A stretch of 15,793 bases of DNA from JAAYCU01 sp964642815 (GCA_964642815.1 CAZXSA010000112.1:1-15793), one strand, 5' to 3'; shown: positions 7,044 through 15,282, numbered from the stretch's first letter. A program made the numbers and translations. The notes: generated by a model not told the origin, from the sequence alone.

Positions 7044-7146
7044 CATTGTCAGTGGTTGACAATGACGCCAATGGACCTCATTCTATTAGAAAGCCATATC
7101 GCTATTTCCGTAGTTTTGAAGCTATGGAAAAACGCGATCAATCGCG
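7044..7146. promoter_or_regulatory. Cluster of three palindromes ahead of the lipoprotein gene
   Basis: The 259-nt gap 6963-7221 contains three perfect inverted repeats within 103 nt. The first is CATTGTCA-GTGGT-TGACAATG (7044-7064). The second is TTCTA-T-TAGAA (7081-7091). The third is CGCGAT-CA-ATCGCG (7133-7146). A perfect -35-like TTGACA (7056-7061) sits in the right arm of the first, but I find no good -10 at the proper distance. No T-tract follows any of them, so they look like operator sites and not terminators. The remainder of the gap holds no gene that I can support. Confidence 0.4.
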
Positions 7147-7221
7147 GTCATTTTAAGCGCCGGGAACACTATTCTTGGAGATCAAGCCGGGCCTATCCTT
7201 ATTTTCAAAGGAAGTTGCACG

Positions 7222-8532
7222 ATGATAACCAGGCACCTGAAAAATACCGCTGCCGTAGCTATGGTTTTTACTGCGCTTGTAGGTTGCCAGTCCACCGCCC
7301 CGGACCGCGAGGCGCGGATGACCCGCGGCTACATTTACTATTGCGACGGCGCCGGGGGCGGCGGCATCATGAACTGGGCGGGCGGCCTGCGCCAAGGATT
7401 GCATGAGGGCGGATACCCGGGCGCGGGGGAAATCTTCCGCTGGAACACCGGTCTCGGCGTGGTCGCCGATCAGGATGCCAGCGTGGAATACAAACGCCGA
7501 AAAGCCCGGGAAATGGCCCAAAAAGCGGCCGACTATTCCCGCATGTATCCCGGCGCTCCCGTGACCTTCATGGGGTTATCGGCAGGTACGTCCATCGTGG
7601 TCTTCGCCTTGGAGGAAATAACCGGGCAAGCCCGCGTTCATGACGCAGTCCTGTTCGGAGCGAGTATCAGCTCAACTTACAACCTCACCCGGGCCCTGCG
7701 GAACCTGGACGGAAAAATGTACGTTTTAACCTCCGACAAGGACGCGGTGCTGGGATTCCTCGTGCCCATGGCGGGAACAGCGGATCGGGCGAGCGGAGAG
7801 GTTCCCTCGGCCGGTCTGCGCGGCTTCCGCATGCCGAGTCCGGCCACGCCCGAGATCCGACAACAATACGCCAAGGTCGTAACCATCCCGTGGCGGCCGG
7901 AATTCGTCCAATTCGGATATACCGGCGGGCACACCGACGCTCTCCGCCCGCGTTTCGTCGCGGCTTATATCGCGCCGCGGTTGGCCAAGCAGGCCGGCAA
8001 GACCCCGGTCGAACTGGCCTCGACCAAAGGCAAGGTCCGCAACCCGGATTATGAGCGATGGGCCAGGTTCGGTATCGGTTCATACGTGATCGTGCGGGGC
8101 CATCAGGAGTATAAGGGAGTACGAACCGATGTGCGGTTGAAGACTACCCTCGTAAGCAAGAGCGATGATCGGCTGGAGCTCGAACGGGAATTCTACCTGA
8201 TCGATCAGCATGCGACGTTGCCTGTCCAGGTCCACAGTCTGATCGCCGAGGCCTGGATCGACCCGATCCATCACCCTTCGACCGATCCGGGTACCAGACA
8301 CAAAGACTTGCCGGCCAAAGCCATCGTTGTGAATGGTCGCACCTTGACTTGCCCCGGCCGCTCGATCGATGCCGACGGCAACTACCCCGAGTGGGGTTCC
8401 GATCTGACCGCCACCATGTATCAGTGCCCCGACCTGCCCGGCGGCCTTGCTGAAATCGAACTCGAATCTCATCTTCAGAGAGAACCGTTTAAGTTCACGG
8501 GGCGAATCGAGGATTTCCGGATCGAACCGTAA
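7222..8532 (+). CDS. Lipoprotein with alpha/beta-hydrolase-like domain and a C-terminal accessory domain
   Basis: This encodes 436 residues. The N-terminus is a lipoprotein signal with lipobox LVGC, lipidated Cys22 expected. Residues about 35-255 look like an alpha/beta-hydrolase fold: the nucleophile elbow GLSAG (118-122) gives Ser120, Asp174 in SDKD and His237 in YTGGHTD are plausible triad partners, and a glycine-rich DGAGGGG (42-48) may form the oxyanion loop. Residues about 275-436 form a separate domain beginning YERWARFGIGSYVIVRG. It resembles a beta-rich planctomycete domain seen attached to many exported proteins; that resemblance is from memory. Substrate unknown; an envelope esterase or depolymerase is a reasonable guess. 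AAGGAAG lies 8 nt before the ATG. The gene converges on the GH172-type gene. Confidence 0.75.
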   Translation: MITRHLKNTAAVAMVFTALVGCQSTAPDREARMTRGYIYYCDGAGGGGIMNWAGGLRQGLHEGGYPGAGEIFRWNTGLGVVADQDASVEYKRRKAREMAQKAADYSRMYPGAPVTFMGLSAGTSIVVFALEEITGQARVHDAVLFGASISSTYNLTRALRNLDGKMYVLTSDKDAVLGFLVPMAGTADRASGEVPSAGLRGFRMPSPATPEIRQQYAKVVTIPWRPEFVQFGYTGGHTDALRPRFVAAYIAPRLAKQAGKTPVELASTKGKVRNPDYERWARFGIGSYVIVRGHQEYKGVRTDVRLKTTLVSKSDDRLELEREFYLIDQHATLPVQVHSLIAEAWIDPIHHPSTDPGTRHKDLPAKAIVVNGRTLTCPGRSIDADGNYPEWGSDLTATMYQCPDLPGGLAEIELESHLQREPFKFTGRIEDFRIEP

Positions 8533-8535
8533 AAA

Positions 8536-8610
8536 GAACACATGTCTGCCGTGTTCCATAGAACCGTGAAAAACGAACGCGTAACTCGTACCATCGTATT
8601 CCAGACATGT
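8536..8610. repeat. Nested inverted repeats between convergent genes, possible terminator
   Basis: Just after the lipoprotein stop there is GAACAC (8536-8541), 9 nt, GTGTTC (8551-8556). Overlapping it, ACATGTCTG (8540-8548) is the perfect 9-nt complement of CAGACATGT (8602-8610), 5 nt before the stop codon of the opposing gene. The two structures share bases, so only one could form at a time. A-rich runs (AAAAA at 8531-8535 and 8569-8573) flank the first hairpin, giving a weak U-tract for minus-strand transcripts. The position suits a bidirectional terminator. Confidence 0.4.
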
Positions 8611-8615
8611 AATAT

Positions 8616-9845
8616 CTAATTGACTTCCAGATAATCCTTATCCGGCAGCTTGGGAAACGCCGCGTGCGGCTCGGTCTGGTACCAGTAGGCCACCGAGCTG
8701 ATGTCGTCCTGCAAGGGCAGGTATCTGCGACCCGATTGTCGCCAGGCCCGCCAGCCAAGCGCCTGCATGGTTACCCGCAGGTCTTTCTCGAACCGGATGG
8801 GGTCCGCGATGTGCCAGCGGTACAGGCCGAAACGCTGCTGCGACTGATATACGCCGTCCGGCCTTATGACCTGAGGCATGCCCGCATAAGGCGTGGTGAA
8901 TTCCTGATACTGCCCCGTCGCGCGGTTCTCGAAGTTGTATGAACCGCAGAAGTAGTCTTCCGTACCGGTGCCCGCGATGGTCGGGAAATATTTGCCGCCA
9001 TGCTCGGCCACCGCCTCGCGCGTGCTCACGCCCTCGGGAATGTCGCCGTCGAGATAAAACTTGATCTCGCCCTCACCCCACCAGCCGACGTTATTGACCT
9101 GCCAGGCCATATAGGTACCGACGTAGTGACCCTTACCCTTGACGCCGTCCAGAATCGTGTAGACCTCCTTATACGGCAACGGATTGACCCGGCGGAACTG
9201 GGCGTGGAAATAAGCGGCGTCGGTTGGTACGTCGGTGAGCGTGTAGTTGATCTGATAATAGACGGTCGTATCGGTGTCGGCGATGTTCTCCATCGTGATC
9301 CGGCAGGACTTACGGAACGGCATCACCCAATAGCAATTAAACGCGCTGCCGGGGTTGACGCAGACGGCCAGGGATGAGACCTGGGCATATTGCTGCCACC
9401 CGCAGGCAAAAAAGTCGCCGACCGGCACTTCCACCGAGGGAGTGGTCTCGCCGTCCCAGTACATGCGCAAAATCAAAAACCGCCAATGCCCGGTGGGTGT
9501 CAGCCAAATCTGCTGAATCGCCCCCGAACCCTCGATCTCCCCGAGGGTAAAAGTTGATTTCGCTTTGATTGCCACTGACGGCGAAATCTTCCAGCCCCGG
9601 CCGAGATCGCCGGCCGCGTTCACGCCCGTCCCTTCCGTAGCCATCCCCGCTTTGCCTTTTTCGCCGGTGAAATTTTCCGGTGAAATCGACCGCGTTTTCG
9701 CGTCGGACAAGCGGGGCAGCGTGCCCATGCTCATGTCCAGACCGTTAAAGCCGGCGCTCTGGGCATGGAGCGCCGAGGCGGCCATAAAACCCGAAAGCAA
9801 CAAGGCCGGCAACCAGAATTGCGTGCCGTACGTCGCGTTTAGCAT
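8616..9845 (-). CDS. DUF2961 / glycoside hydrolase family 172-type protein, secreted
   Basis: This encodes 409 residues. A signal peptide ends near ALHAQS (about residue 30). The rest is a DUF2961 domain, now classed as GH172, whose characterised members act on alpha-D-fructofuranosides and D-arabinofuranosides and form trimers or hexamers. Recognisable segments are SGAIQQIWLTPTG, the hallmark RMYWDGETTPSVEVPVGDFF (about 127-146), GWWGEGEIKFYLDGD (about 254-268) and GTGTEDYFCGSYNF (about 292-305). Conserved acidic residues in the last two (Glu258, Glu260, Glu296) are candidate catalytic residues; I cannot say which is the nucleophile. The start at 9845 has AAGGA 7 nt upstream; an ATG five codons earlier (9860) lacks a spaced site. 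It is the last gene of the four-gene run, 27 nt after the HEAT-repeat gene, so co-transcription is likely. Confidence 0.87.
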   Translation of the reverse strand: MLNATYGTQFWLPALLLSGFMAASALHAQSAGFNGLDMSMGTLPRLSDAKTRSISPENFTGEKGKAGMATEGTGVNAAGDLGRGWKISPSVAIKAKSTFTLGEIEGSGAIQQIWLTPTGHWRFLILRMYWDGETTPSVEVPVGDFFACGWQQYAQVSSLAVCVNPGSAFNCYWVMPFRKSCRITMENIADTDTTVYYQINYTLTDVPTDAAYFHAQFRRVNPLPYKEVYTILDGVKGKGHYVGTYMAWQVNNVGWWGEGEIKFYLDGDIPEGVSTREAVAEHGGKYFPTIAGTGTEDYFCGSYNFENRATGQYQEFTTPYAGMPQVIRPDGVYQSQQRFGLYRWHIADPIRFEKDLRVTMQALGWRAWRQSGRRYLPLQDDISSVAYWYQTEPHAAFPKLPDKDYLEVN

Positions 9846-9872
9846 GAGAAGTCCTTTCATTCCGATAGGCTC

Positions 9873-12239
9873 TTATTCCATCTTCTGCTCGAATTTTATA
9901 GGCGTGCCGTCGGGCGTGGTTATGCGCACCACAAAACCCCAGTCGCCACCCTTGTCCAGAATCTTGACCAGAATCCGGTTGACTCCGTTCGTAAGTCTGG
10001 CGGGGGCCTCGTCCTCGTCGACTTTCACGCCGCGGCTGGCGTCCTTGGCGTGAACTTTTTCGCCGTTCAGCCACAGGACAATGCTGTCATCGCTGCCCAT
10101 CTTGAACAGTACGTACTGTTCCTTTTCGACGGTGATTTCGGCATAACCATAGGCGCCCACATTGGCCTTGGAACTGATCGCCTCGCGCAGATTTACCAAC
10201 CCGTTGACATCAAGCGTTTGCCAGCGCTTCCACGTCAACTTGTCGTCGTCTTCCTTGATCTCCGCGGACAGGTCAACTTTTTCCTCCGGGGCATGAGCCT
10301 TGCTCCACATCTTGTTGCCCCCGTTCGGGAACGGCCCGATCAGCCACCAGACGGTGATAAATCCCGCCTCGCGGGCCGGATCGAAATCCACGCCCAACTG
10401 GTGCAGGCGGACCAGGGCCTCCTGCAAGTTGACCGTCCGTTGCTCAATCGCTTCCTTCAGGATAGCGACGGCATCGGTCTTGCGCGATTCGGGCAAATTG
10501 ACCGCTAACTTCGCGGCCACCGTGGCCGCTTCCTTGCGTACCGCGCCTTTGAACAAATAAGGCTGAACCATATCCAGCAGATCGGTGCGCGTCGCCTCCA
10601 CGGTGTCATAAATGCCGATCAGCGATTGAGCACGCTGCTGGTCATTGGCGGCCAGCTTAAGGGTCTCGACAAACGTATCCGCCGCCACAGCCTTATCCTT
10701 TACTTTGGCCTGCATGGCCATCCGCAACAGGCTGTCCACCGCTCCGTCCGTAACGGGCGCCGGGCCTTTCTTCGCCACCGTCAACAACATCGTGGAGACC
10801 TTGGCCAACGGCATCTTTTCGGTCACGTCAGACAGACGGCCGATACCTCGCGCGGCCGCCGCCCGGACCTGTTCGTCCGGACTCTCGATCGCCTTAAGCA
10901 TCAAGGATGCGATCTCAGGGTTTTGTCGATGACTGAGCACCCACAAGAGTGAAGCTTTCTGGGCATTACCCGCTTTATCGTACGCCCTTAACATTTTCGC
11001 GGTGATCGATTCGCCTTCCAGACGAATCATGGCGACCTCGGCCGCCTCGCGATCCGGACCCGGCTGGCCGGCGAAAGCCGCCAGCAAAGTATCGAACGCC
11101 TCGGGGTTCTTCATCTCCTGCATGGCCTGATACGCCGCCATCCGCACCTCTTTATCCTGATCCTTGGCCAAGGCCGCGAGGATCGGCAACATTTCCGGTC
11201 GGCCGTGACTGCCCAATTCCGCCAGCACGTCGATCTTTACCGATTTCTGCGCCGTTCCAAGTCTGCGGGCGAGCAAATCGCGTTCCTGCTGGCCATGAAT
11301 CAGACCACAGGCCTGCACCGCCGCGCCGCGAATCTGGAGGTTGTGATGATCCAAGGCCGACAACACCAGACCTACCGCCGGGCCGCTGCCCGCGCGAGCC
11401 AGGCCGTGCAATATGCGGCAACGTTGACCGGGATCCATCTTGTCATTGTTCCAAAGTGGCACAAAAGCGGCGAGGGCCTCGAAATTCATGCCCGCATCCA
11501 CCATGTTTTCTCCCAAATCGAGCATCGCGTCGACCGCGCCAACCCGTTCGTCGCGCACCGCCTCGCGCAGGATACTCAGCGAATCGGAACTGGGGATTTT
11601 TGCGACGGCGCGCAAGACCGCCTGCCGGATTTGCTCGTCCGCGCTCTGGGTCAGGGCCTTGAGGGCCGGCAGGGCTCGCGGATTGGCCTGCTCGGCCAGA
11701 GCATTAATCACCGCCAACTGCCAGGCCGTGTCCCCCTGCTTCATTTGAGCGATTAAGGCATCGATCGCTTGATGATCCGGAATCCGGGCCAACGCCCAAC
11801 GAGCCCACTCGCGCAGTTTCGGATCGTCGTTTTTCATGGCCGCCGCCAAGGTCGGCACGGCGCCGCCATCACCCACGATGCTCAAAAACCGACAGAGCAT
11901 GTACTTCGTCGCGGCGGGATGATTGGCGGCCAGTTCGCCGGCCAGAGCCTTGGTAATCTCCGCCTGGCGCGGGGTGTTGGCTGACTTGCCGGCCATGAGA
12001 AACAGTGTCTCGTAAGCATTCTTAGCGGCCGGTTGCTCATCGGCGTCCAACACCTTGACCAAGGCCGGGATCGCCGGCGCGCCGACCTCCACAAGGCCGT
12101 GCGTGGCCTCGCGGCGCACGGATTCCTTTTCATCGCCCAGGGATTTGATGCGGGCATCGTCCGTCGCCAAGGGTTCGGCCGCCAAGGCCATCCCCGCCAC
12201 CATTGTCACCATCAAAATTGCCGTCATATACTTTTTCAT
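9873..12239 (-). CDS. Exported HEAT-repeat protein with C-terminal ligand-binding-like domain
   Basis: This encodes 788 residues. The signal peptide MKKYMTAILMVTMVAGMALA is followed by about 550 residues of alpha-helical HEAT repeats (roughly 30-600). Recurrent units have the pattern A-x-x-A-L-x-x-(D/N)-x-x-x-x-(V/I)-R-x-A-A, such as SADEQIRQAVLRAVAKI and SPDEQVRAAAARGIGRL. From about 625 a beta-rich domain begins (TVWWLIGPFPNGG). It has YVLFKMGSDDSIVLWLNGEK and NGVNRILVKILDKGGDWGF, a pattern common in planctomycete carbohydrate-binding or PA14-like modules. No catalytic motif is seen, so a scaffold or glycan-capture role is more likely than an enzymatic one. The ATG at 12239 is supported by AGGAG about 9 nt upstream; an ATG eight codons earlier (12263) has no such site. 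It lies 81 nt after the paralogous oxidoreductase and 27 nt before the GH172-type gene. Confidence 0.85.
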   Translation of the reverse strand: MKKYMTAILMVTMVAGMALAAEPLATDDARIKSLGDEKESVRREATHGLVEVGAPAIPALVKVLDADEQPAAKNAYETLFLMAGKSANTPRQAEITKALAGELAANHPAATKYMLCRFLSIVGDGGAVPTLAAAMKNDDPKLREWARWALARIPDHQAIDALIAQMKQGDTAWQLAVINALAEQANPRALPALKALTQSADEQIRQAVLRAVAKIPSSDSLSILREAVRDERVGAVDAMLDLGENMVDAGMNFEALAAFVPLWNNDKMDPGQRCRILHGLARAGSGPAVGLVLSALDHHNLQIRGAAVQACGLIHGQQERDLLARRLGTAQKSVKIDVLAELGSHGRPEMLPILAALAKDQDKEVRMAAYQAMQEMKNPEAFDTLLAAFAGQPGPDREAAEVAMIRLEGESITAKMLRAYDKAGNAQKASLLWVLSHRQNPEIASLMLKAIESPDEQVRAAAARGIGRLSDVTEKMPLAKVSTMLLTVAKKGPAPVTDGAVDSLLRMAMQAKVKDKAVAADTFVETLKLAANDQQRAQSLIGIYDTVEATRTDLLDMVQPYLFKGAVRKEAATVAAKLAVNLPESRKTDAVAILKEAIEQRTVNLQEALVRLHQLGVDFDPAREAGFITVWWLIGPFPNGGNKMWSKAHAPEEKVDLSAEIKEDDDKLTWKRWQTLDVNGLVNLREAISSKANVGAYGYAEITVEKEQYVLFKMGSDDSIVLWLNGEKVHAKDASRGVKVDEDEAPARLTNGVNRILVKILDKGGDWGFVVRITTPDGTPIKFEQKME

Positions 12240-12320
12240 CACCTGATTCTCCTGCTGACGCATATCCAGATTGGTCTTTCTTTTTCAAACACGCTTTTCA
12301 AGCAACAATCGCTGCCCGGC

Positions 12321-13619
12321 TTACAGGCTCCACGGGGATCGGTATGGCTTATCCACCCAGCGATTGAGGCTGGGGTCGTTGGTGATTTCCTCCTTGACCG
12401 GATCCCATTCAATCGTCTTACCGCTACGGATGGCAATGTTGCCCAGATGGCAGATGATCGCCGAACGGGCCCCGATCTCCACGTCGCTGATCGGCCGTCT
12501 ACGGGTCTTGATGCAGCCCAGCCAGTCGGCATGATGGCCCTCATAGCTGTGTGCCGGAGCCTGTTGCAAATGGACATCGCCACGACCCAACGGCTCCTTT
12601 TCGATCTCCGGATTGCTCAGCTTGTAACCGTTGCGATCCACTTTGATCCAACCGTCGGTCCCTTGGAAATGCGCGCCGTAACTTTCCCAGTCGCTGCAGG
12701 TGTAGAGGATCCGTCCATCGGCGTAGGTATGCTTGATCTCGAATCGAGTGGCCGTGTCCCACAGGCCCGCCGTCGGGAACTCCGCGACCAGCGGTTCGCT
12801 CTTGATCGGCCCGGTGTGGTCCGTGCCGAAACCCCATTGCACGATGTCATTATGATGCGCACCCCAATCGGTCATCTTGCCACCGGAGTAATCGTACAGC
12901 CACCGGAAATCGATGTGGCAACGTTTCTCGGTATACTCCGCCCACGGCGCCGGGCCGAGCCAAAAATCCCAATCCAGTTCCGCCGGGACCGGCTGCGGAG
13001 CCTGGTAGCCGATGGTCGGCGCTCCGCCGATGACCGCCCGGGCCCAGAGAACCTTGCCGATCCGCCCGCTACGTACCCATTCGCAGGCCTTGCGGAAACA
13101 CTCGAACGACCGTTGCATGCTGCCGGTCTGCAAAACGATGCCATGCCGCCGGACGGCCGCCACCATTTTCTTGGCCTCGCCGATAGTCAGCGACAAGGGC
13201 TTTTCGCAATAAATATCCTTCCCGGCCGCACACGCATCGACCACCATCTTCGCGTGCCAGTGGTCGGGCGTGGCGATCAGCACCGCGTCCAGATCGGGGC
13301 GGGCCAGCATTTCGCGGTAGTCGTGGTATCCCTTGGCATCGGGCCCGGCCTTCTGCAACGCAGCATTCAGATGCCTTTTATCAATGTCGCTGATACCCAC
13401 GATCTTGAAATTCGGATTGTTGACCAGGATGTCCAGATGACCGCCGCCCATCCAGTTGACACCGATGAAACCCAGAGTCACCCGGTTCCCCGCCGACGGA
13501 CGCCCCGACGTACCCAGGGCCTGGCTGGTCAGCATGTACGGGCTCGCCAACGCGCCGACGGCCAGCCCGGCCCCGCGCTTCAGCAAGCCACGGCGTGTAA
13601 TATTCGACTTACCATGCAT
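12321..13619 (-). CDS. Tat-exported Gfo/Idh/MocA oxidoreductase, tandem copy with altered Rossmann motif
   Basis: This encodes 432 residues. The Tat signal is TRRGLLKRGAGLAVGA (9-24). The dinucleotide-binding loop reads FIGVNWMGGG (51-60), so the middle Gly of GxGxxG is Asn, unlike its neighbour copy (GVGEMG). Other family features are intact: TPDHWH (117-122), CEKP with Lys140, GSMQRS, DWGAHHNDIVQWG, and a C-terminal GRGDVHL...SYEGHHADWLGCIK. It is a close paralogue of the gene at 13656-14945, with near-identical stretches through most of the length, so it arose by tandem duplication. GGAGG lies about 7 nt before the ATG at 13619. It is separated from its paralogue by 36 nt and from the HEAT-repeat gene by 81 nt. 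Substrate unknown; a sugar or glycoside oxidation is expected from the family. Confidence 0.9.
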   Translation of the reverse strand: MHGKSNITRRGLLKRGAGLAVGALASPYMLTSQALGTSGRPSAGNRVTLGFIGVNWMGGGHLDILVNNPNFKIVGISDIDKRHLNAALQKAGPDAKGYHDYREMLARPDLDAVLIATPDHWHAKMVVDACAAGKDIYCEKPLSLTIGEAKKMVAAVRRHGIVLQTGSMQRSFECFRKACEWVRSGRIGKVLWARAVIGGAPTIGYQAPQPVPAELDWDFWLGPAPWAEYTEKRCHIDFRWLYDYSGGKMTDWGAHHNDIVQWGFGTDHTGPIKSEPLVAEFPTAGLWDTATRFEIKHTYADGRILYTCSDWESYGAHFQGTDGWIKVDRNGYKLSNPEIEKEPLGRGDVHLQQAPAHSYEGHHADWLGCIKTRRRPISDVEIGARSAIICHLGNIAIRSGKTIEWDPVKEEITNDPSLNRWVDKPYRSPWSL

Positions 13620-13655
13620 GTAAAATCCTCCCTTGTATGAATAGTCCGTTCACAT

Positions 13656-14945
13656 TTATAAACGCCACGGGGCCCGGTAAGGCCGGCTCAACCAGCGATT
13701 CAGGCTCGCATCGTTCGCGATTTCCTCTTTCACCGGATCCCAATCAATCGTTTTACCACTGCGGATGGCGATGTTACCCAAATGGCAGACGATCGCCGAG
13801 CGGGCCCCGATCTCCACATCGGTGATGGGACGCTTGCGGTTCTTGATGCATTCCAGCCAGTCGGCATGGTGCCCTTCGTACGATTCTCCCGGAACCCGGC
13901 GCAAATGCACGTCGCCACGGCCCAGCGGTTCCTTTTCGATCTCGGGGTTGCTTAATCGATACCCGTCGCGATTCACATTGATCCAGCCATCCGTCCCTTG
14001 AAACCATACGCCGCCATGCGGGGCATGACTGGCCGTATACAATATCAACCCATTAGCGTAAGTGTGTTTGACCTCGAACCGTCGAGCCGTCTCGAACAGC
14101 CCGTGAGTGGGAAACTCGGAACCGATTGGTTCCGTCCGCACCGGTCCGGTGTGATCCGTGCCGAATCCCCACTGGGCGATATCGTTGTGGTGCGCGCCCC
14201 AGTCGGTCATCATCCCCCCGGAATAGTCGTAAAACCAGCGAAAGTCGCGGTTGGCGCGCCGGGGGGTGTATTCCGCCCACGGTGCCGGCCCGAGCCAGAA
14301 ATCCCAATCCAACTCCTGTGGCGGCGGTTGGTTTGGTTCCCAGTCACAAATGGGCGCGCCGCCGATCCCCGCCCGGGCCCAAAGCAATTTCCCGATCCGC
14401 CCGCTACGCACCCACTCGCAGGCCTTGCGGAAGCACGTGTATGACCGCTGCATACTGCCCGTTTGAAACACTGTTCCGTTTCGACGGGCCGCCCGCACCA
14501 TCGCGGAAGCTTCGGCCACCGTCAGCGACAACGGCTTCTCGCAATACACATCCTTACCCGCATTGCAGGCGTCGATGGCGATTTTCGCGTGCCAGTGATC
14601 CGGCGTGGCGATCAATACCGCATCGATATCCGGCCGGGCCAGCAGTTCGCGATAATCGCGATATCCTTTGCCGTCCGGACCGATCTTGCTCACCGCCATC
14701 GCCAGATGTTTTTCATCCACGTCGGCGGCCGCCAGCAATTTGAACGCCGGGTTGCGATTCAGCGTCCGCAAGTGCTCCCAGCCCATCTCCCCCACGCCGA
14801 TAAAGCCGAGTGTCACCCGCTCGCCCGCCGATGGGTCGCCTGTTGACCCCAAAGCCCGGCTGGTAAGCATATACGGACCGACCGCCAAGGCCACTCCTCG
14901 TTTAAGCAACCCTCGACGGCTGATAAATTTACCCTCAAAAAGCAT
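13656..14945 (-). CDS. Tat-exported Gfo/Idh/MocA oxidoreductase, first gene of the four-gene run
   Basis: This encodes 429 residues. The Tat signal is SRRGLLKRGVALAVGPYML (9-27). The Rossmann motif GVGEMG (50-55) is canonical. TPDHWH (114-119) and CEKP (135-138, Lys137) mark the active-site side. The substrate domain has WDFWLGPAPWAEYTP, DWGAHHNDIAQWG and GRGDVHLRRVPGESYEGHH. The protein should be exported folded with bound NAD(P) to the periplasm, as is common for planctomycete members. GAGG sits about 6 nt before the ATG at 14945. It is closely similar to the downstream copy at 12321-13619. As first gene of the run it should be under a promoter in 14946-15070, where the best candidate -10 is TATGCT (15016-15011, minus strand); its -35 is weak. 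Confidence 0.9.
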   Translation of the reverse strand: MLFEGKFISRRGLLKRGVALAVGPYMLTSRALGSTGDPSAGERVTLGFIGVGEMGWEHLRTLNRNPAFKLLAAADVDEKHLAMAVSKIGPDGKGYRDYRELLARPDIDAVLIATPDHWHAKIAIDACNAGKDVYCEKPLSLTVAEASAMVRAARRNGTVFQTGSMQRSYTCFRKACEWVRSGRIGKLLWARAGIGGAPICDWEPNQPPPQELDWDFWLGPAPWAEYTPRRANRDFRWFYDYSGGMMTDWGAHHNDIAQWGFGTDHTGPVRTEPIGSEFPTHGLFETARRFEVKHTYANGLILYTASHAPHGGVWFQGTDGWINVNRDGYRLSNPEIEKEPLGRGDVHLRRVPGESYEGHHADWLECIKNRKRPITDVEIGARSAIVCHLGNIAIRSGKTIDWDPVKEEIANDASLNRWLSRPYRAPWRL

Positions 14946-15074
14946 CCTTATCCTCGCTGATCCGACGATCCGGGCACCTCGTCCACCTCATCCAGGCCGA
15001 CAAAGTTCCGTAGCATACACCGGCGCATCCCGAATTAAAACCTTCCCAACCCGTGTAAAAGAGCGGCATATTTA

Positions 15075-15104
15075 TTAACATTTACCGAACTTCACCGTTA
15101 CAAT
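15075..15104 (+). promoter_or_regulatory. Sigma70-type promoter for the divergent beta-helix gene
   Basis: TTAACA (15075-15080), an 18-nt spacer and TACAAT (15099-15104) each match five of six consensus bases. The start site should be about 15111, leaving a 170-nt untranslated leader before the beta-helix gene. The 337-nt region 14946-15282 also holds the possible 19-codon leader ORF and a palindrome. Confidence 0.5.
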
Positions 15105-15164
15105 ACTGCTGGAAAGCAGATTATTCTCATTTTTCACTACCATTGACTTTGGATTGGAGGTAAA

Positions 15165-15224
15165 ATGCACCCTATTCGTCAACTGACATGCGGACCACCC
15201 TTGGATGTTCAGCCACACCCGTGA
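15165..15224 (+). CDS. Possible 19-residue leader ORF
   Basis: GGAGG lies 4 nt before an ATG at 15165 that opens a 19-codon frame, MHPIRQLTCGPPLDVQPHP, ending TGA at 15222-15224. It lies inside the predicted leader of the beta-helix gene, 58 nt before that gene's start. The peptide has no run of one amino acid that would suggest classical attenuation, and no family is recognised. The strong ribosome site is the only positive evidence. Confidence 0.35.
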   Translation: MHPIRQLTCGPPLDVQPHP

Positions 15225-15234
15225 GGACATGTCC
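15225..15234. repeat. 10-bp perfect palindrome GGACATGTCC
   Basis: The palindrome starts directly after the stop of the possible leader ORF and lies 48 nt before the beta-helix start codon. It could be an operator half-site pair or the core of an RNA stem. The GACATGT core also occurs in the inverted repeat at 8602-8610. Confidence 0.3.
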
Positions 15235-15282
15235 GGTCTTGCATGACTTGTTAATGACGCGATCCTGCGAGGAGGGAACATG

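Noticed and set aside
12033..13640. A 535-codon plus-strand frame across the HEAT-repeat and oxidoreductase genes
   Set aside because: It spans two well-supported genes and their spacer on the other strand and has no recognisable domain. Long antisense frames are expected at this base composition.
15106..15119. Hairpin CTGCT-GGAA-AGCAG followed by a T-rich stretch, resembling an intrinsic terminator
   Set aside because: The stem is only 5 bp, no plus-strand gene lies upstream, and it overlaps the predicted start site of the better supported promoter at 15075-15104.
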